Below are positions 50,535 through 60,686 of a stretch of 64,000 nucleotides of DNA, one piece after another. Where the stretch lies: the NCBI RefSeq assembly GCF_018274325.1, contig NZ_JAGVRH010000001.1, positions 78,181-142,180 of the forward strand, given 5' to 3'. Both the position numbers and the translations under genes were made by a program. Within the stretch, counting starts at the first letter, position 1; each line of letters starts with the position of its first letter. Under the pieces are notes generated by a model, which had not been told where the DNA came from, searched no databases, and worked only from the letters and a program-made list of their open reading frames with translations. This DNA comes from 'Fragaria x ananassa' phyllody phytoplasma. Its GTDB lineage: Bacteria > Bacillota_I > Bacilli_A > Acholeplasmatales > Acholeplasmataceae.

Positions 50535-51113
50535 ATGGAATTAAAACAAAACACTTTAGCTTGGCATCAACATCGCAAAAAATATATTAATGCTTCTGAA
50601 GTAGCAGCTATCATGGAACTTAACCCTTTTGAAACTAAAGAGCAATTATTACAAAGAAAACTTTTTGATATTAAAATTCAAGATAATGTAGCGATGCAAC
50701 AAGGACGTATTTTAGAACCTAAGGCACGTTCTTTTTTTAATAAAAGTAGAAATTTTAATTTTAAACCTAAGGTTTTTATTAAAGATTTTATGTCAGCCTC
50801 TTTAGATGGTTGGGATGAAAAAACTCAAAGTTTATTAGAAATTAAATGTCCTATATCTTTAAACACATTAACTTGGCGTACTTTTTTAAAATGCAACAAA
50901 ATTCCTATTTATTATTATGCTCAAGTTCAAGCTCAAATATATTGTTCTTCCCCCTTTAAAGCTTATTTTTTGTTATATCAAAATGATCAAAACCATAAAA
51001 CTAAAGAAGTATTAGAAAATCCTCAATTTATCAAAGAAATGATTAAAGAATGTAGTATTTTTTTTCAATTATTGCAAAAAAACAAAATGACAAAAGAACA
51101 ATTAAAATTGTAA
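50535..51113 (+). CDS. YqaJ-type viral recombinase (lambda-exonuclease-like nuclease)
   Basis: A 192-aa PD-(D/E)XK nuclease. WHQHRKKYINASEVAAIMEL is the family start (normally WxxxRxxxIxASxxxxxxG), GRILEPKARSFF carries the first acidic residue (about 63), and SASLDGWDEKTQSLLEIKCP holds the catalytic D...ExK (about 92-110). YYAQVQAQIY follows, as in phage enzymes. Such nucleases resect double-strand ends for single-strand annealing and normally work with a RecT/Bet-type annealer; none is seen here. The gene has a good promoter and is intact although recA nearby is dead. Likely of phage origin. Confidence 0.88.
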   Translation: MELKQNTLAWHQHRKKYINASEVAAIMELNPFETKEQLLQRKLFDIKIQDNVAMQQGRILEPKARSFFNKSRNFNFKPKVFIKDFMSASLDGWDEKTQSLLEIKCPISLNTLTWRTFLKCNKIPIYYYAQVQAQIYCSSPFKAYFLLYQNDQNHKTKEVLENPQFIKEMIKECSIFFQLLQKNKMTKEQLKL

Positions 51114-51304
51114 ATTATTATCACCTTTGCTAACTTTACTTTTTGATATAATCACATTAATTACTTTTGTTTTTTCAAAAAAACCAAATAATTAACATGA
51201 TATACTTTTTTTAATTTTTGTAATTATTTGGTTAATGTAATTTTTTTTAATTTTCTTGATAAAGTTATTTTTTTGAACAAATTTTAACAAAAAGAATAAA
51301 AAAA
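51114..51304. other. Intergenic stretch before rpsU
   Basis: AT-rich, no gene; leads into the rpsU promoter. Confidence 0.35.
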
Positions 51305-51333
51305 TTGACAATTAAGAAAAAAAAAGATATAAT
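51305..51333 (+). promoter_or_regulatory. Consensus sigma-70 promoter of rpsU
   Basis: TTGACA at 51305-51310 and TATAAT at 51328-51333 with a 17-base, almost pure A spacer. About 107 bases separate it from the start codon. Confidence 0.85.
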
Positions 51334-51440
51334 ATAATTAGTTATTTTGTTTGAAATTAGCTTGGATATTTATTTTGATTTTTTTGGACATTTTTAGGTG
51401 TTTAAAAAAAAATTAATACGAATGAAAAAGGAGGAATTTA

Positions 51441-51614
51441 ATGTCAAAAACTTTTTTCCGCAAAGGGGAAACTATTGAAGAAACATTAAGACGTTTTAAA
51501 CGTGAAGTTTCTAAATCTGGTGTTTTAGCAGAAGCACGCCGTAAAGAACATTATATCAAACCTAGTGTACAAAGAAAAAATCGTCAAAAAAGCATACGCA
51601 ATAAAAAACGTTAG
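51441..51614 (+). CDS. rpsU: 30S ribosomal protein S21
   Basis: A 57-aa protein: [20 protein letters not shown], then [20 protein letters not shown] and a very basic tail [13 protein letters not shown], the S21 pattern throughout. AAAGGAGG lies seven bases before the ATG. S21 sits near the anti-Shine-Dalgarno helix of 16S rRNA and helps initiation. It has its own consensus promoter and terminator. Confidence 0.96.
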   Translation: MSKTFFRKGETIEETLRRFKREVSKSGVLAEARRKEHYIKPSVQRKNRQKSIRNKKR

Positions 51615-51621
51615 AATGGAT

Positions 51622-51658
51622 AAAAAAGGCTACTTGAAAAAAGTTGCTTTTTTGTTTT
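51622..51658 (+). terminator. Rho-independent terminator after rpsU
   Basis: AAAAAGGCtACTT and AAGTtGCTTTTTT around GAAAA. Confidence 0.75.
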
Positions 51659-51968
51659 TATTATGTCGTTTCTTAGTGTAACCCCTATTTTAATACCTTT
51701 TATGAGCACTTGCTCCTTTAAATATATTCATACATTATCAATCAAGCTAAAATATTTATACACTTGTTAACTTATTAATTTCTAATTTTAAAATTTCGAA
51801 AATCTTCGAAAAAATTAAAAATTAATCAAAAACATAAATATATTTCACTCCCCCAAAAACCCAAAATAGTTAACAAATATGATTAATATTATTCATTAGT
51901 TTTAATTAAATCAATATATAGTTACTAATCGCTAATCACCACTCATTTATTCTTGTAGGATTTAGTCA
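51659..51968. other. Intergenic stretch before ybeY
   Basis: About 310 bases, no readable gene. Should contain the promoter of the ybeY-era-glyS-dnaG-rpoD series, not identifiable by eye. Confidence 0.4.
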
Positions 51969-52427
51969 ATGAAAATTAAAATTCATAACCAAACTTCTTT
52001 TAACATAGATATTTATCAACAATTGCTAATTCAATTATTTTTCACTATTGAAGAAACTCGCCAAATGCATCTTATTTTTGTAAATTCAGACACAATGCAA
52101 CAGTTAAATCTCTTTTATCGCCAAAAAAATACTATTACAGATGTTTTATCTTTTCCTAATAATATTTCTAATTATCATCATTTAGAAGCCAAAGCACAAA
52201 ATAATTCTTTAGGAGATATCTTTATTTGTTGGGAACAAGCTCAAAAACAAGCCGATAATTTAGGAAATAGTTTAGAAAAAGAAATTGCCTTTTTAGCAGT
52301 TCATGGTTTCTTGCATCTCAAAGGGTATCAACATCGCAATCCAGAAGAATTACAAAAAATGGTTGATTTACAAGAACAGATTTTACAAAAAAGTAATTTA
52401 ACACGATCCACCATTATTAAAGCATAA
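51969..52427 (+). CDS. ybeY: Endoribonuclease YbeY (rRNA maturation)
   Basis: A 152-aa zinc RNase needed for 16S rRNA 3' end maturation and ribosome quality control. LNLFYRQKNTITDVLSFP is the conserved segment (normally LNxxYRxxDxxTDVLSFP), GDIFI follows, and the metal site is AVHGFLHLKGYQH (about residues 114-126; HGxLHLxGxDH with Q for D but all three histidines). AGGATT upstream. Followed by era after 45 bases. Confidence 0.94.
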   Translation: MKIKIHNQTSFNIDIYQQLLIQLFFTIEETRQMHLIFVNSDTMQQLNLFYRQKNTITDVLSFPNNISNYHHLEAKAQNNSLGDIFICWEQAQKQADNLGNSLEKEIAFLAVHGFLHLKGYQHRNPEELQKMVDLQEQILQKSNLTRSTIIKA

Positions 52428-52472
52428 ACTACCACAAAAAAAACAAAAAACATCAAAAAATTGAGGATAAAT

Positions 52473-53363
52473 ATGAATTTTAAATCAGGTTTTATTTCTA
52501 TTTTGGGACGCCCCAATGTTGGTAAGTCAACTCTTCTTAATGCTTTAATTAACCAAAAAATAGCTATTACAAGCCATAAACCACAAACTACTAGAAATAA
52601 AATTATTGGTATTTGCCATGAACAAGATGCTCAATATATTTTTTTAGACACCCCAGGAATTAACACATATAAACATTTATTAAATCAAAAAATGAATCAT
52701 ATTGCTTTTCAAAACATTAAGGATGTTGATGTTATCTTATTTTTAACAGATTCCTTTTATCAACCTCAGGAAGAATTCTTATTAAAAGCCATTTTTACCA
52801 AGTTAAAATATAATTTAAAAGCTATCTTTTTAGTTATTAATAAAATTGATTGTTTCAAACAACAAAATAAAATAGATAATATTATTTTAAGTTATTTAAA
52901 GTATTTTCCTTTTCAAAATGTCATTCCCCTATCCGCTACTAAAGGTAAAAATCTTGATAAATTAAAAAGTACTATTTTACAAAATATTCCTTTAGGAGTT
53001 CATTATTATCCCAAAGAAATGATAACTGATCAAAAAAAAGAGTTTTTCATATCAGAAATTATTCGTGAAAAAATCCTTTACTATGTTCACGAGGAAATAC
53101 CACATTCAGCCGCTGTTTTAATTGAGAAAATAGAAAAAAAAACAAAAGTTTTAATTGAAATATGGGCTATCATTTTAGTGGAAAGAAGTTCTCAAAAGAA
53201 AATTTTAATTGGATCGCAAGGTAATAAATTAAAACAAATAGGAACTGATGCTAGAAAGGAATTAAATACACATCTAAATTTAAAAACCCATATTAACTTA
53301 TGGGTTAAAGTCAAACCTAATTGGCGCAATCAAAAAGAAGAATTAAATCGTTTTGACTATTAA
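52473..53363 (+). CDS. era: GTPase Era
   Basis: A 296-aa ribosome assembly GTPase. G1 GRPNVGKSTLLNAL (about residue 11), G2 HKPQTTRNKIIGI, G3 DTPGI, G4 NKID and G5 SATKGKN, then a C-terminal KH domain containing IGSQGNKLKQIGTDARKEL that binds the 16S rRNA 3' end. The ATG at 52473 with GAGG six bases upstream is preferred to the TTG four codons before. In related bacteria recO lies between era and glyS, but here glyS follows after 100 bases with no recO trace. Confidence 0.96.
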   Translation: MNFKSGFISILGRPNVGKSTLLNALINQKIAITSHKPQTTRNKIIGICHEQDAQYIFLDTPGINTYKHLLNQKMNHIAFQNIKDVDVILFLTDSFYQPQEEFLLKAIFTKLKYNLKAIFLVINKIDCFKQQNKIDNIILSYLKYFPFQNVIPLSATKGKNLDKLKSTILQNIPLGVHYYPKEMITDQKKEFFISEIIREKILYYVHEEIPHSAAVLIEKIEKKTKVLIEIWAIILVERSSQKKILIGSQGNKLKQIGTDARKELNTHLNLKTHINLWVKVKPNWRNQKEELNRFDY

Positions 53364-53463
53364 AACTTTGAAAAAACGACCACATCATTTTTCTTAAAGT
53401 CAGTCACACAAATTAAACCAAAAAAAAAAAAAAACAAAAACTTAAATGAAGGAGCTTTTGTTA

Positions 53464-54852
53464 ATGAATTCTTTAGAAAAAATCATTATTTTGGCTAAAC
53501 AAACTGGTTTCGTTTTTGCTGGAAGCGAAATTTATGGAGGATTGGCTAATAGTTGGGATTATGGCCCTTTAGGTAGTTTATTAAAAAATAACATTAAAAA
53601 AGCTTGGTTACAAAAATTCGTGCAAGAACAAAATCATAATGTATTACTTGATGGCTCTATTTTGCTGAATTCTAAGGTTTGGAAAGCCTCAGGACACCTT
53701 GATTCCTTTGTTGATCCTTTAACTGAAAATCAAGATAATAACAAAAGATTTAGGGTAGATAATTTAATTGAGGAACACAACCCTAATTTAAATATCAGCA
53801 CCTTGTCTTATGAACAAATGCATCAATATTTGGTGCAACATAAAGTTTTAGGGACAGCTAATTGGACCCCCATCAAACCATTTAATATGCTTTTTCAAAC
53901 TCATCAAGGGACAATTTTGCAAACTTCAAAACCTATTTATTTAAGGCCAGAAACAGCTCAAGGTATTTTTATTCAATTTAAAAATATTTTAAAAACGACT
54001 CGTAAAAAAATTCCTTTTGGAGTATGTCAAATTGGAAAAGTTTTCCGTAATGAAGTAACGCCTGGTAATTTTATTTTTCGAACTTGCGAGTTTGAACAAA
54101 TGGAGTTAGAATTTTTTTGTCAACCAGGAACTCAAAATGATTGGTTTTCCTATTGGAAAAAAATTATGTATCAATTTGTAATTGGTTTAGGAATGAAACC
54201 AACTAATTTAATGTTTAAAGATCATCACAAAGAAAAATTAAGTCATTATTCTGAAAAAACGACAGATCTTTTATTTAAATTCCCTTGGGGATTTGATGAA
54301 CTTTGGGGGATTGTTTCACGAACTGATTTTGATTTACGCCAACATCAAGATTATTCTAAAAAAGATCTGACTTATTTTGATGAAACAACTAAAAAACGAT
54401 ACCATCCTTATGTTATTGAACCTTCTTTAGGAATTGAAAGATTATTTTTATCTTTTTTAATCAATAATTATCACGAAGATATAACACCAAAACAAGAAGT
54501 AAGACAAGTTTTAACTTTTCATCCCTTTTTAGCCCCTTACAAAGTCGCTATTCTCCCTTTAATTAAAAAAGAACATAGAACTAAAGCTCAAGAAATAGAA
54601 AAATATTTATCTTTATATTTTGATGTCTGTTATGATGAAACTCAAAGTATTGGCAAAAGATATCGGAGACAAGATATGATAGGAACTCCCTTTTGTATAA
54701 CAATTGACAATGACACTATCAGGAACCAAACAGTTACTTTAAGAGATCGCGACACTTTAAAACAGCAAATTATGACTGTTGAACAAGTGAAAAATTATGT
54801 AACAGAACAAATGCTTTTTAATTTATCGGTACATGAATGCAAGAAGAATTAA
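53464..54852 (+). CDS. glyS: Glycyl-tRNA synthetase (single-chain alpha2 type)
   Basis: A 462-aa class II synthetase. Motifs: GSEIYGGLANSWDYGPLG at the N-terminus, motif 2 KVFRNEVTPGNFIFRTCEFE (FRNExxPxxxxxRxREFxQ type, near residue 195), motif 3 PYVIEPSLGIERL (GxERxxL), and a C-terminal anticodon-binding domain (KVAILPLIKK). The start ATG at 53464 follows GGAG by nine bases; an ATG six codons earlier overlaps the ribosome site itself. It overlaps dnaG by 16 bases. Confidence 0.95.
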   Translation: MNSLEKIIILAKQTGFVFAGSEIYGGLANSWDYGPLGSLLKNNIKKAWLQKFVQEQNHNVLLDGSILLNSKVWKASGHLDSFVDPLTENQDNNKRFRVDNLIEEHNPNLNISTLSYEQMHQYLVQHKVLGTANWTPIKPFNMLFQTHQGTILQTSKPIYLRPETAQGIFIQFKNILKTTRKKIPFGVCQIGKVFRNEVTPGNFIFRTCEFEQMELEFFCQPGTQNDWFSYWKKIMYQFVIGLGMKPTNLMFKDHHKEKLSHYSEKTTDLLFKFPWGFDELWGIVSRTDFDLRQHQDYSKKDLTYFDETTKKRYHPYVIEPSLGIERLFLSFLINNYHEDITPKQEVRQVLTFHPFLAPYKVAILPLIKKEHRTKAQEIEKYLSLYFDVCYDETQSIGKRYRRQDMIGTPFCITIDNDTIRNQTVTLRDRDTLKQQIMTVEQVKNYVTEQMLFNLSVHECKKN

Positions 54853-56654
54853 AAAAAAAAATTAACGACAAAACTTCTATAGTAGAATTAGTTCAAGAAT
54901 TTGTTCAATTAAAAAAAACTGGGAAAAATTATATAGGTTTATGCCCTTTTCATGATGAAAAAACACCATCTTTTTCGGTTTCTCCTGAAAAAAATATCGC
55001 TGTTTGTATGTCTTGTAAAAAAGGTGGTAATCCTATTATTTTTTACAAAAAAATAAAAAATCTATCTTTTAACGAAGCTGCTTTTCAATTAGCATCTCGC
55101 CTTGGCATTAAAACGGTTTTATTAAATGCCAAAAGTACTCATCAATATGCTCATTTGCACCATATTATGAAAGAAACAGCTGAATTTTATGTTAATCAAT
55201 TAAAACATAATAAAACAGCTTTGGCATATTTATCACAAAGAGGTTTAAATCCAGCCATTATTGAACATTTTAAATTAGGATACGCCCCTAAAAACTCTCT
55301 TTTATCTCGTTATTTGATTGATTCATCTAATTTTAATCCTGAAGATTTAAAAAAATTAAGTTTAATTAATCAAGATGAACATACAGGACGTTGGTATGAT
55401 TTTTTTCGCAATAGACTAATTTTTCCTATTACTGATTCCAACGGTTACATAATAGCTTTTTCTAGCCGCGGTTTTGACGAACAAACTCCTAAATATTTAA
55501 ATAATCCTGAAACTGTTATTTTTAAGAAAAGCGAAATTTTATATCAATATTTTGAAAATCAAAAGGAAATTCAAAAAAAACAAGCCATCATTTTACATGA
55601 AGGTTTTTTTGATGTTATCTCTTCTTTTCAAGCAGGCATTAAAAATGTTATAGCCACAATGGGAACTAATTTAACTAATAAACATATTAAATTATTAGCA
55701 AAATTAACTCAAAAAATAATTATTGCATATGATGGCGATGCTGCTGGAAAAACAGCTGCGTTAGAAATTGCTGGCACCTTACAAAAAAATAATTTTCAAG
55801 TTAAAATTGCTCATTTTCCTGATAATTTAGATCCTGATGAATTTATTAAAACTAAGGGAAAAGAATCCTATCAGCAATTATTAGATCACCATGTTAAAGA
55901 TTTTTTACTTGTTAAAATTGATGCTATTTGTCAACAACTTAATGCTAATAATCAAAATCAAATAGAAAATAAAATTAAAGGGTTGTTTCAAAATCAAAAT
56001 TTTGCTACTAAAATATTATATCAAAAGTATTTACAACAAAATTATCAATTAACAATTAATTTATCTTTACTAACGCGCTTTCAACCAAATATTAATCAAC
56101 CCAGCAAACCTAAAACTAATAATCAATTTTTTGATCAAGTAATGCATATTGTCATTGAATTTTGTCACAATCGATTTTTTTTTGAAAAAAATTACGACGC
56201 CTTTGATAGAGAATCAATTTACCCTAACATCGAATTTATTTATCTTATTAATAAAATTAAAAATTATTATAATAACAATACCGAAGCCACCTCCATTCCT
56301 TGGGAATATTTTAAAAATGAAGCCAATCGTTTAAAAACAAACGAATTGTTACACACAATCAAAAAGCATCATTTTTTTAAAAACCAAGTAACTATTACTA
56401 AAGAAAAATATGAAAAATACATCCAAATTTTAAAAATAAAGAAGCAAATTCAAGAATTAAAAGAACAGAAAGATATTCTTAAAAATGAAATTCAAAAATT
56501 AAATCATCACATTCAAGGATTACCAGTTGAAAATCAATTGCAAACAAATGATTCAGCGAATCATTATCAACAAATAAGACTTGAAAAATATGAAAAATTA
56601 AGAGATGCACAAAAAGCATTAAAACAAGAGGAAAATAAACTTAAAGATATTTAA
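54837..56654 (+). CDS. dnaG: DNA primase
   Basis: A 605-aa enzyme that lays RNA primers at the fork. The N-terminal CHC2 zinc domain LCPFHDEKTPSFSV then CMSCKKGG is intact (about residues 38-64). The TOPRIM core has ILHEGFFDVISSFQAGIKN (catalytic Glu) and IIAYDGDAAGKTAALE (DxD-type). The RNA polymerase domain start is GRWYDFFRNRLIFPI. The C-terminal third is lysine-rich and coiled. It starts inside glyS without its own ribosome site, so it is translationally coupled; rpoD follows, the classical primase-sigma operon. Confidence 0.95.
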   Translation: MQEELKKKINDKTSIVELVQEFVQLKKTGKNYIGLCPFHDEKTPSFSVSPEKNIAVCMSCKKGGNPIIFYKKIKNLSFNEAAFQLASRLGIKTVLLNAKSTHQYAHLHHIMKETAEFYVNQLKHNKTALAYLSQRGLNPAIIEHFKLGYAPKNSLLSRYLIDSSNFNPEDLKKLSLINQDEHTGRWYDFFRNRLIFPITDSNGYIIAFSSRGFDEQTPKYLNNPETVIFKKSEILYQYFENQKEIQKKQAIILHEGFFDVISSFQAGIKNVIATMGTNLTNKHIKLLAKLTQKIIIAYDGDAAGKTAALEIAGTLQKNNFQVKIAHFPDNLDPDEFIKTKGKESYQQLLDHHVKDFLLVKIDAICQQLNANNQNQIENKIKGLFQNQNFATKILYQKYLQQNYQLTINLSLLTRFQPNINQPSKPKTNNQFFDQVMHIVIEFCHNRFFFEKNYDAFDRESIYPNIEFIYLINKIKNYYNNNTEATSIPWEYFKNEANRLKTNELLHTIKKHHFFKNQVTITKEKYEKYIQILKIKKQIQELKEQKDILKNEIQKLNHHIQGLPVENQLQTNDSANHYQQIRLEKYEKLRDAQKALKQEENKLKDI

Positions 56655-56705
56655 GTTAATAAAAGTTGTACAAGAATAAAAAATTAAAAAAGAGGTATTT
56701 AATAA

Positions 56706-58121
56706 ATGAATTTTAATGATATTGTCAAAACATTAAATAATAAAGCAGGTGTTGCTAAAAAAATTAACTTGGAAGATATTAAAATGTTATTAATCCAAGA
56801 AAATTTTGAAATTTCATATCAACAAATAGAAAAAGAGTTAAAAAGACAAGGCATTCAAATTATGACTCCTCTATCATCAGTCTTAAATCACTCTTCTAAT
56901 ATGGATCATAATAGCAATATCAAACCCACTAAAACATCGCAATTACAATCACAGATAGAAGATGAAACAATCGCTGATACCAACTCTCAAAAATCAACAT
57001 CTGCTTTATCAAAAGAAACTTCTCAAAAAGAAAATAAAGATAATAAATTAATTGATGTTTTGGCAGAAAATCCTCAAAATGAAAATTTAGAATCTGAACC
57101 AGATCTTGAAGACTTAAACTTAACCCTAGATGATAACGACAATCAATTAATCAAAGAAGATACGACTAAAGTTGCTGCTGATATTAAAATGGATGATTCT
57201 GTACGCATGTACTTAAAAGAAATCGGTTGCATCCCTTTGCTTTCAGCAACAGAAGAGAGAAAAAAATCAATTGAAGTGTTTTTAGGCAAACAAGCTAAGC
57301 AAAAATTGACTAAAGCTCATATACAAGAAATCCCTTTGCCAGAACAAGAAATCCAAGATTTAGAAAACAAAATCAAACAAGCTCAATATGCTAAAGATAT
57401 TTTAGTAGAATCTAATTATCGTCTAGTTGTTTCTATTGCTAAACGTTATATTGGTAGAGGCATTTTATTTCTTGATTTGATCCAAGAAGGCAATATGGGC
57501 TTGATGAGGGCAGTTGATAAATTTGATTATCAAAAAGGTTTTAAGTTTTCTACTTATGCGACTTGGTGGATTCGCCAAGGTATTACAAGAGCTATTGCCG
57601 ATCAAGCAAGAACTATTAGAATTCCAGTTCATATTGTAGAAACCATTAACAAAATGGCTCTTTGTACTAGAAAATTAACTCAACAGTTAAAGAAAAAACC
57701 AACAATTGAAGAAATAGCGATGAAAATGGATGTTTCGACTGAAAAAATAAGAAGTATTCAACATATTGAAAAAAAACCTATTTCCTTAGAATCGCCAGCT
57801 CGTGAAAATGAAGATGAAACTTCTTTAGGTGATTTCATTTCCGATCCTAATATTTTATCACCTCATGAATATATGATGAAAGAAGTAACTCAAAAGCTTT
57901 TAGATGAAGTTTTAGAAAATACTTTAACCGATCGTGAAGAACAAATTATTAAAATGCGTTATGGTCTTTTAGATGGCAAAACCCATACTTTAGAAGAAGT
58001 TGGTAATTTATTTGGTGTTACTCGCGAACGTATTCGTCAAATTGAATCCAAGGCTTTAAGAAGGTTAAGAGCTCCTGCAAAACAAAGTAAGTTAAAAAGT
58101 CTATATCACAACTATAAATAA
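56706..58121 (+). CDS. rpoD: Primary sigma factor RpoD
   Basis: A 471-aa housekeeping sigma-70. A serine/acid-rich, non-conserved segment spans about 55-150. Region 1.2 [16 protein letters not shown], region 2 [20 protein letters not shown] and [19 protein letters not shown] then [13 protein letters not shown], region 3 [12 protein letters not shown], region 4 [13 protein letters not shown] and [20 protein letters not shown]. All promoter-contacting residues look standard, in line with the consensus -10/-35 boxes at 26120, 50405 and 51305. AGAGG upstream; 51 bp after dnaG. Confidence 0.97.
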   Translation: MNFNDIVKTLNNKAGVAKKINLEDIKMLLIQENFEISYQQIEKELKRQGIQIMTPLSSVLNHSSNMDHNSNIKPTKTSQLQSQIEDETIADTNSQKSTSALSKETSQKENKDNKLIDVLAENPQNENLESEPDLEDLNLTLDDNDNQLIKEDTTKVAADIKMDDSVRMYLKEIGCIPLLSATEERKKSIEVFLGKQAKQKLTKAHIQEIPLPEQEIQDLENKIKQAQYAKDILVESNYRLVVSIAKRYIGRGILFLDLIQEGNMGLMRAVDKFDYQKGFKFSTYATWWIRQGITRAIADQARTIRIPVHIVETINKMALCTRKLTQQLKKKPTIEEIAMKMDVSTEKIRSIQHIEKKPISLESPARENEDETSLGDFISDPNILSPHEYMMKEVTQKLLDEVLENTLTDREEQIIKMRYGLLDGKTHTLEEVGNLFGVTRERIRQIESKALRRLRAPAKQSKLKSLYHNYK

Positions 58122-58571
58122 ATGAAACGAATTTCCTTTATTGCCTCTTTAACCAAAAACTATAGTACTGTTTTAGATATCGGCACTGATCATGGGTTGG
58201 TTCTTAAAAAAGCTTTTCAAAAAGGATATATTAAAAAAGCACTTGCTTCTGATATCAGGATTAAACCTTTGTTGCAATGTCAAAAAAATCTTCAAAATTA
58301 TCCAGTAACTTTTTATTTAAGTAATGGTTTTAACAAGATTGATCAAGATTTTGATTTAGCTTTAATTTGCGGGATGGGAACTTACACCATTATTAAAATT
58401 CTTTCACAAACACCTGATAAAAGTAAACATTTTTTATTAGGAACTCAAAGTAAACTAGATTATTTAAAAACATGGTTATTGCAAAATGATTTTGTTATTT
58501 TAGAAGAATATAATTTATTTGATAAATTTTTTTATTCTTTTTTAAAAATTACTGGTAAAATTTTAAAATAA
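58122..58571 (+). CDS. trmK: TrmK-like tRNA (adenine-22-N1) methyltransferase, short form
   Basis: A 149-aa protein that starts directly after the rpoD stop (TAA-ATG). RISFIASL and VLDIGTDHGLV (SAM-binding motif I), ASDIRIKPLLQCQKNL, ICGMGTYTIIKIL (normally GMGGxLI) and QSKLDYLKTWLLQNDF match the Rossmann part of TrmK. The family is usually about 230 aa; the C-terminal helical domain is absent, and the GMGG motif reads GMGT. The rpoD-trmK order is typical of Firmicutes. It may be a minimal working enzyme or a gene on its way to decay. Confidence 0.75.
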   Translation: MKRISFIASLTKNYSTVLDIGTDHGLVLKKAFQKGYIKKALASDIRIKPLLQCQKNLQNYPVTFYLSNGFNKIDQDFDLALICGMGTYTIIKILSQTPDKSKHFLLGTQSKLDYLKTWLLQNDFVILEEYNLFDKFFYSFLKITGKILK

Positions 58572-58744
58572 ATATATATAATTATAATAATAAAAAAAGA
58601 CAAGAAATTAAATGTGATCAAAATCAAGATATCACAAAAGAAACTATTTTTAAAGATGATGAATAAAAGCCTTTAATAATTATCAAACATGATGATATTC
58701 ATAACTTAATTTTAATGTTTTGTAACAAAAAAATGTAAAAAAAC
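58572..58744. other. Short stretch between trmK and the inverted repeat
   Basis: No gene; a short open fragment (QDITKETIFKDDE) could be a leftover. Confidence 0.35.
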
Positions 58745-60594
58745 AAAAACCCTCTAAAAAAGAGAGTAAAATATATGATAATTAAATTAAAAATAAAATC
58801 CTTTCTTGATATTTAATATTTATATAATTAAGTAAATAATTGATATAAAAGATTAATATAATTATTAAATTGAATGTATCTTATTTGTTTGTCTAAATTA
58901 TTACTAAATTTTTTATAAGTTTCTAATTTATTAAGATTAAAACATTTATTTAATAAAAAACATGTCTTAAAATATTTTTTACTGTTAAAATAATTTTTAA
59001 ACAATTTTTTGGCATAAAAAATGGTTTAATAAAAAAAAAGATAATTTACCTTTTTAAAACAAATTTTTTTATTATTTGTTCTTAAAATATCATTTCTTAA
59101 TAATTTAAAAAATGGGTTACTTTTTTTAAAATCTAAAACATTTCTAAGATCAAAACCTGTTAAATTGGTATTGAGGGTGTTTTAAATCAAAAGGTAAATA
59201 TTTTATAGTTTTAGTAATAGGTAATTTTTAACAACTTAAAGAAAATTGAAATAAATGTTTACCATTTAAATAATTTTTCTTTTATAAAATCATTTTTTTA
59301 ATTTCTTTATCACTTAAACTAGCATCATATTTACTAACATATTAAACAATAATAAGGAAATATCTTTATGAATAACACTTTTTTTAATTGACATTCGTTA
59401 ATTTTTAATTTATTTGTTTGTTCATTATCTTTATAAAATATTTGTAAATTTTGATTTTCATAAATTTTCCAACCATTTTAAACATTATATTTATCTCCAC
59501 GGTCATAATAATATCCTTGTGTTTTCATAAAATTCTGAATTAAATAATAAATCTTTTTTTTGATACATCATTTTATTAGTAAAACCAAAAATCTTTAATA
59601 AAACAATATTAAACATAATATGAAAATACCAAACACCTTTAATTTGTAATTGGAAAGCTATAAAATATTTAATTTTTTTTAAATATCTTTTAATATTTAA
59701 AATATTAATTTTTTGTTTTTTTAATTTTTGATAATTATAACGTAATTGATTAATAAATTCTTTAACTAATTTTTGAATATTGGTTAAATATTTAACTTAT
59801 TGTAATAAAGAACCATTATGATTGTGATGAACTAAGGTAAGAATTAACCAACTAATTTTATTTTCATTTGCAAAATTATAAACAACTTTAAAACAAACAT
59901 TATTTTTAGATTGTCTAATATTTTTTTTAATATCCATTAATTTACTTTCAATATTAATTGGTTTATTAACAATTAAATTATCTTTATCTTTTCCAATAAT
60001 TAAAAACAAATGTTTTTATAAATTGAATTTAGTTTTTTATTATTATTTTCTAATTTTGAATAATATTCATTATCAAAATAACTTTTAAAATCATTAAAAT
60101 TGAGGTAGTTCTTTTATTTTATCTCTAATAAATTGTACTTTTTCTTTATTATCTTTTAAATTATAGTTAGTTTTATAAAGAAAATAAAAATCATCAAAAT
60201 CATCTAATAATATCAGAATTAGAAAAATTATAACCAAATACCTTTAATTCATAATGAATAAAAGCTATTTTTTGTTTTTTTTAAGATTTTTTTTTATTCT
60301 ATTATCTTGCATTGATGAAATAAGACAACAAAAATATAAATTAGTAAAATAAGAAATACAACCTAAACCAAAATCAGTAGTTTTTTAAAAAAAAAATTAT
60401 TTTGATAATCTTTTTCAATTTTTTCTTTTTCAAAATTAATGAAACTTTTATTATTATTAATTGAATTAAACATTTTTTGAGCATGAAAAAATAATTTAAC
60501 ATCTTTTTTATTTGTTGTAAATTCATTTAAATATAGCATAATTATTTTTCTTTTATAGTTTTATAAATATAATATAGTTTATTCACTTCATTTA
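58745..60594 (-). repeat. Long inverted repeat, copy B, main part
   Basis: The reverse complement matches 4880-6240 with roughly 85-90% identity where aligned, starting at the CCCTCT/AGAGGG hairpin (58750-58770) and ending at TCACTTCATTTA (60583-60594). It is longer than copy A because copy A has internal deletions. The remaining part of the repeat continues at 61963. Confidence 0.8.
58850..60549 (-). pseudogene. Decayed gene in repeat copy B, possible rolling-circle replication initiator
   Basis: Starts MLYLNEFTTNKKDVKLFFHA at about 60540 and continues in changing frames: QKMFNSINNNKSFINFEKEK, TTDFGLGCISYFTNLYF, FNDFKSYFDNEYYSKLEN, then the open stretch 59797-60009 with ISWLILTLVHHNHNGSLL, and KLVKEFINQLRYNYQKLKK, IKYFIAFQLQIKGVWYFHIMF. 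The last pieces resemble rolling-circle Rep proteins, in which a W-x-LTLT segment precedes ELQ-x-x-G-x-x-HFH with the HUH metal site; here HFH would have become YFH. The resemblance is weak. More than five breaks make it inactive. Confidence 0.4.
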
Positions 60595-60686
60595 AATTAA
60601 AATATATTATTTCCCCTCTAAACTTATTTTTGAAAAACAAGTCTTAGTCTTTTTTTTCATTTTCATAGGTATTATCTTACTTTTCG

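Noticed and set aside
59797..60009. 70-codon open frame taken as a gene
   Set aside because: It is an unbroken piece of the larger decayed gene on the same strand, with coding-like fragments on both sides.
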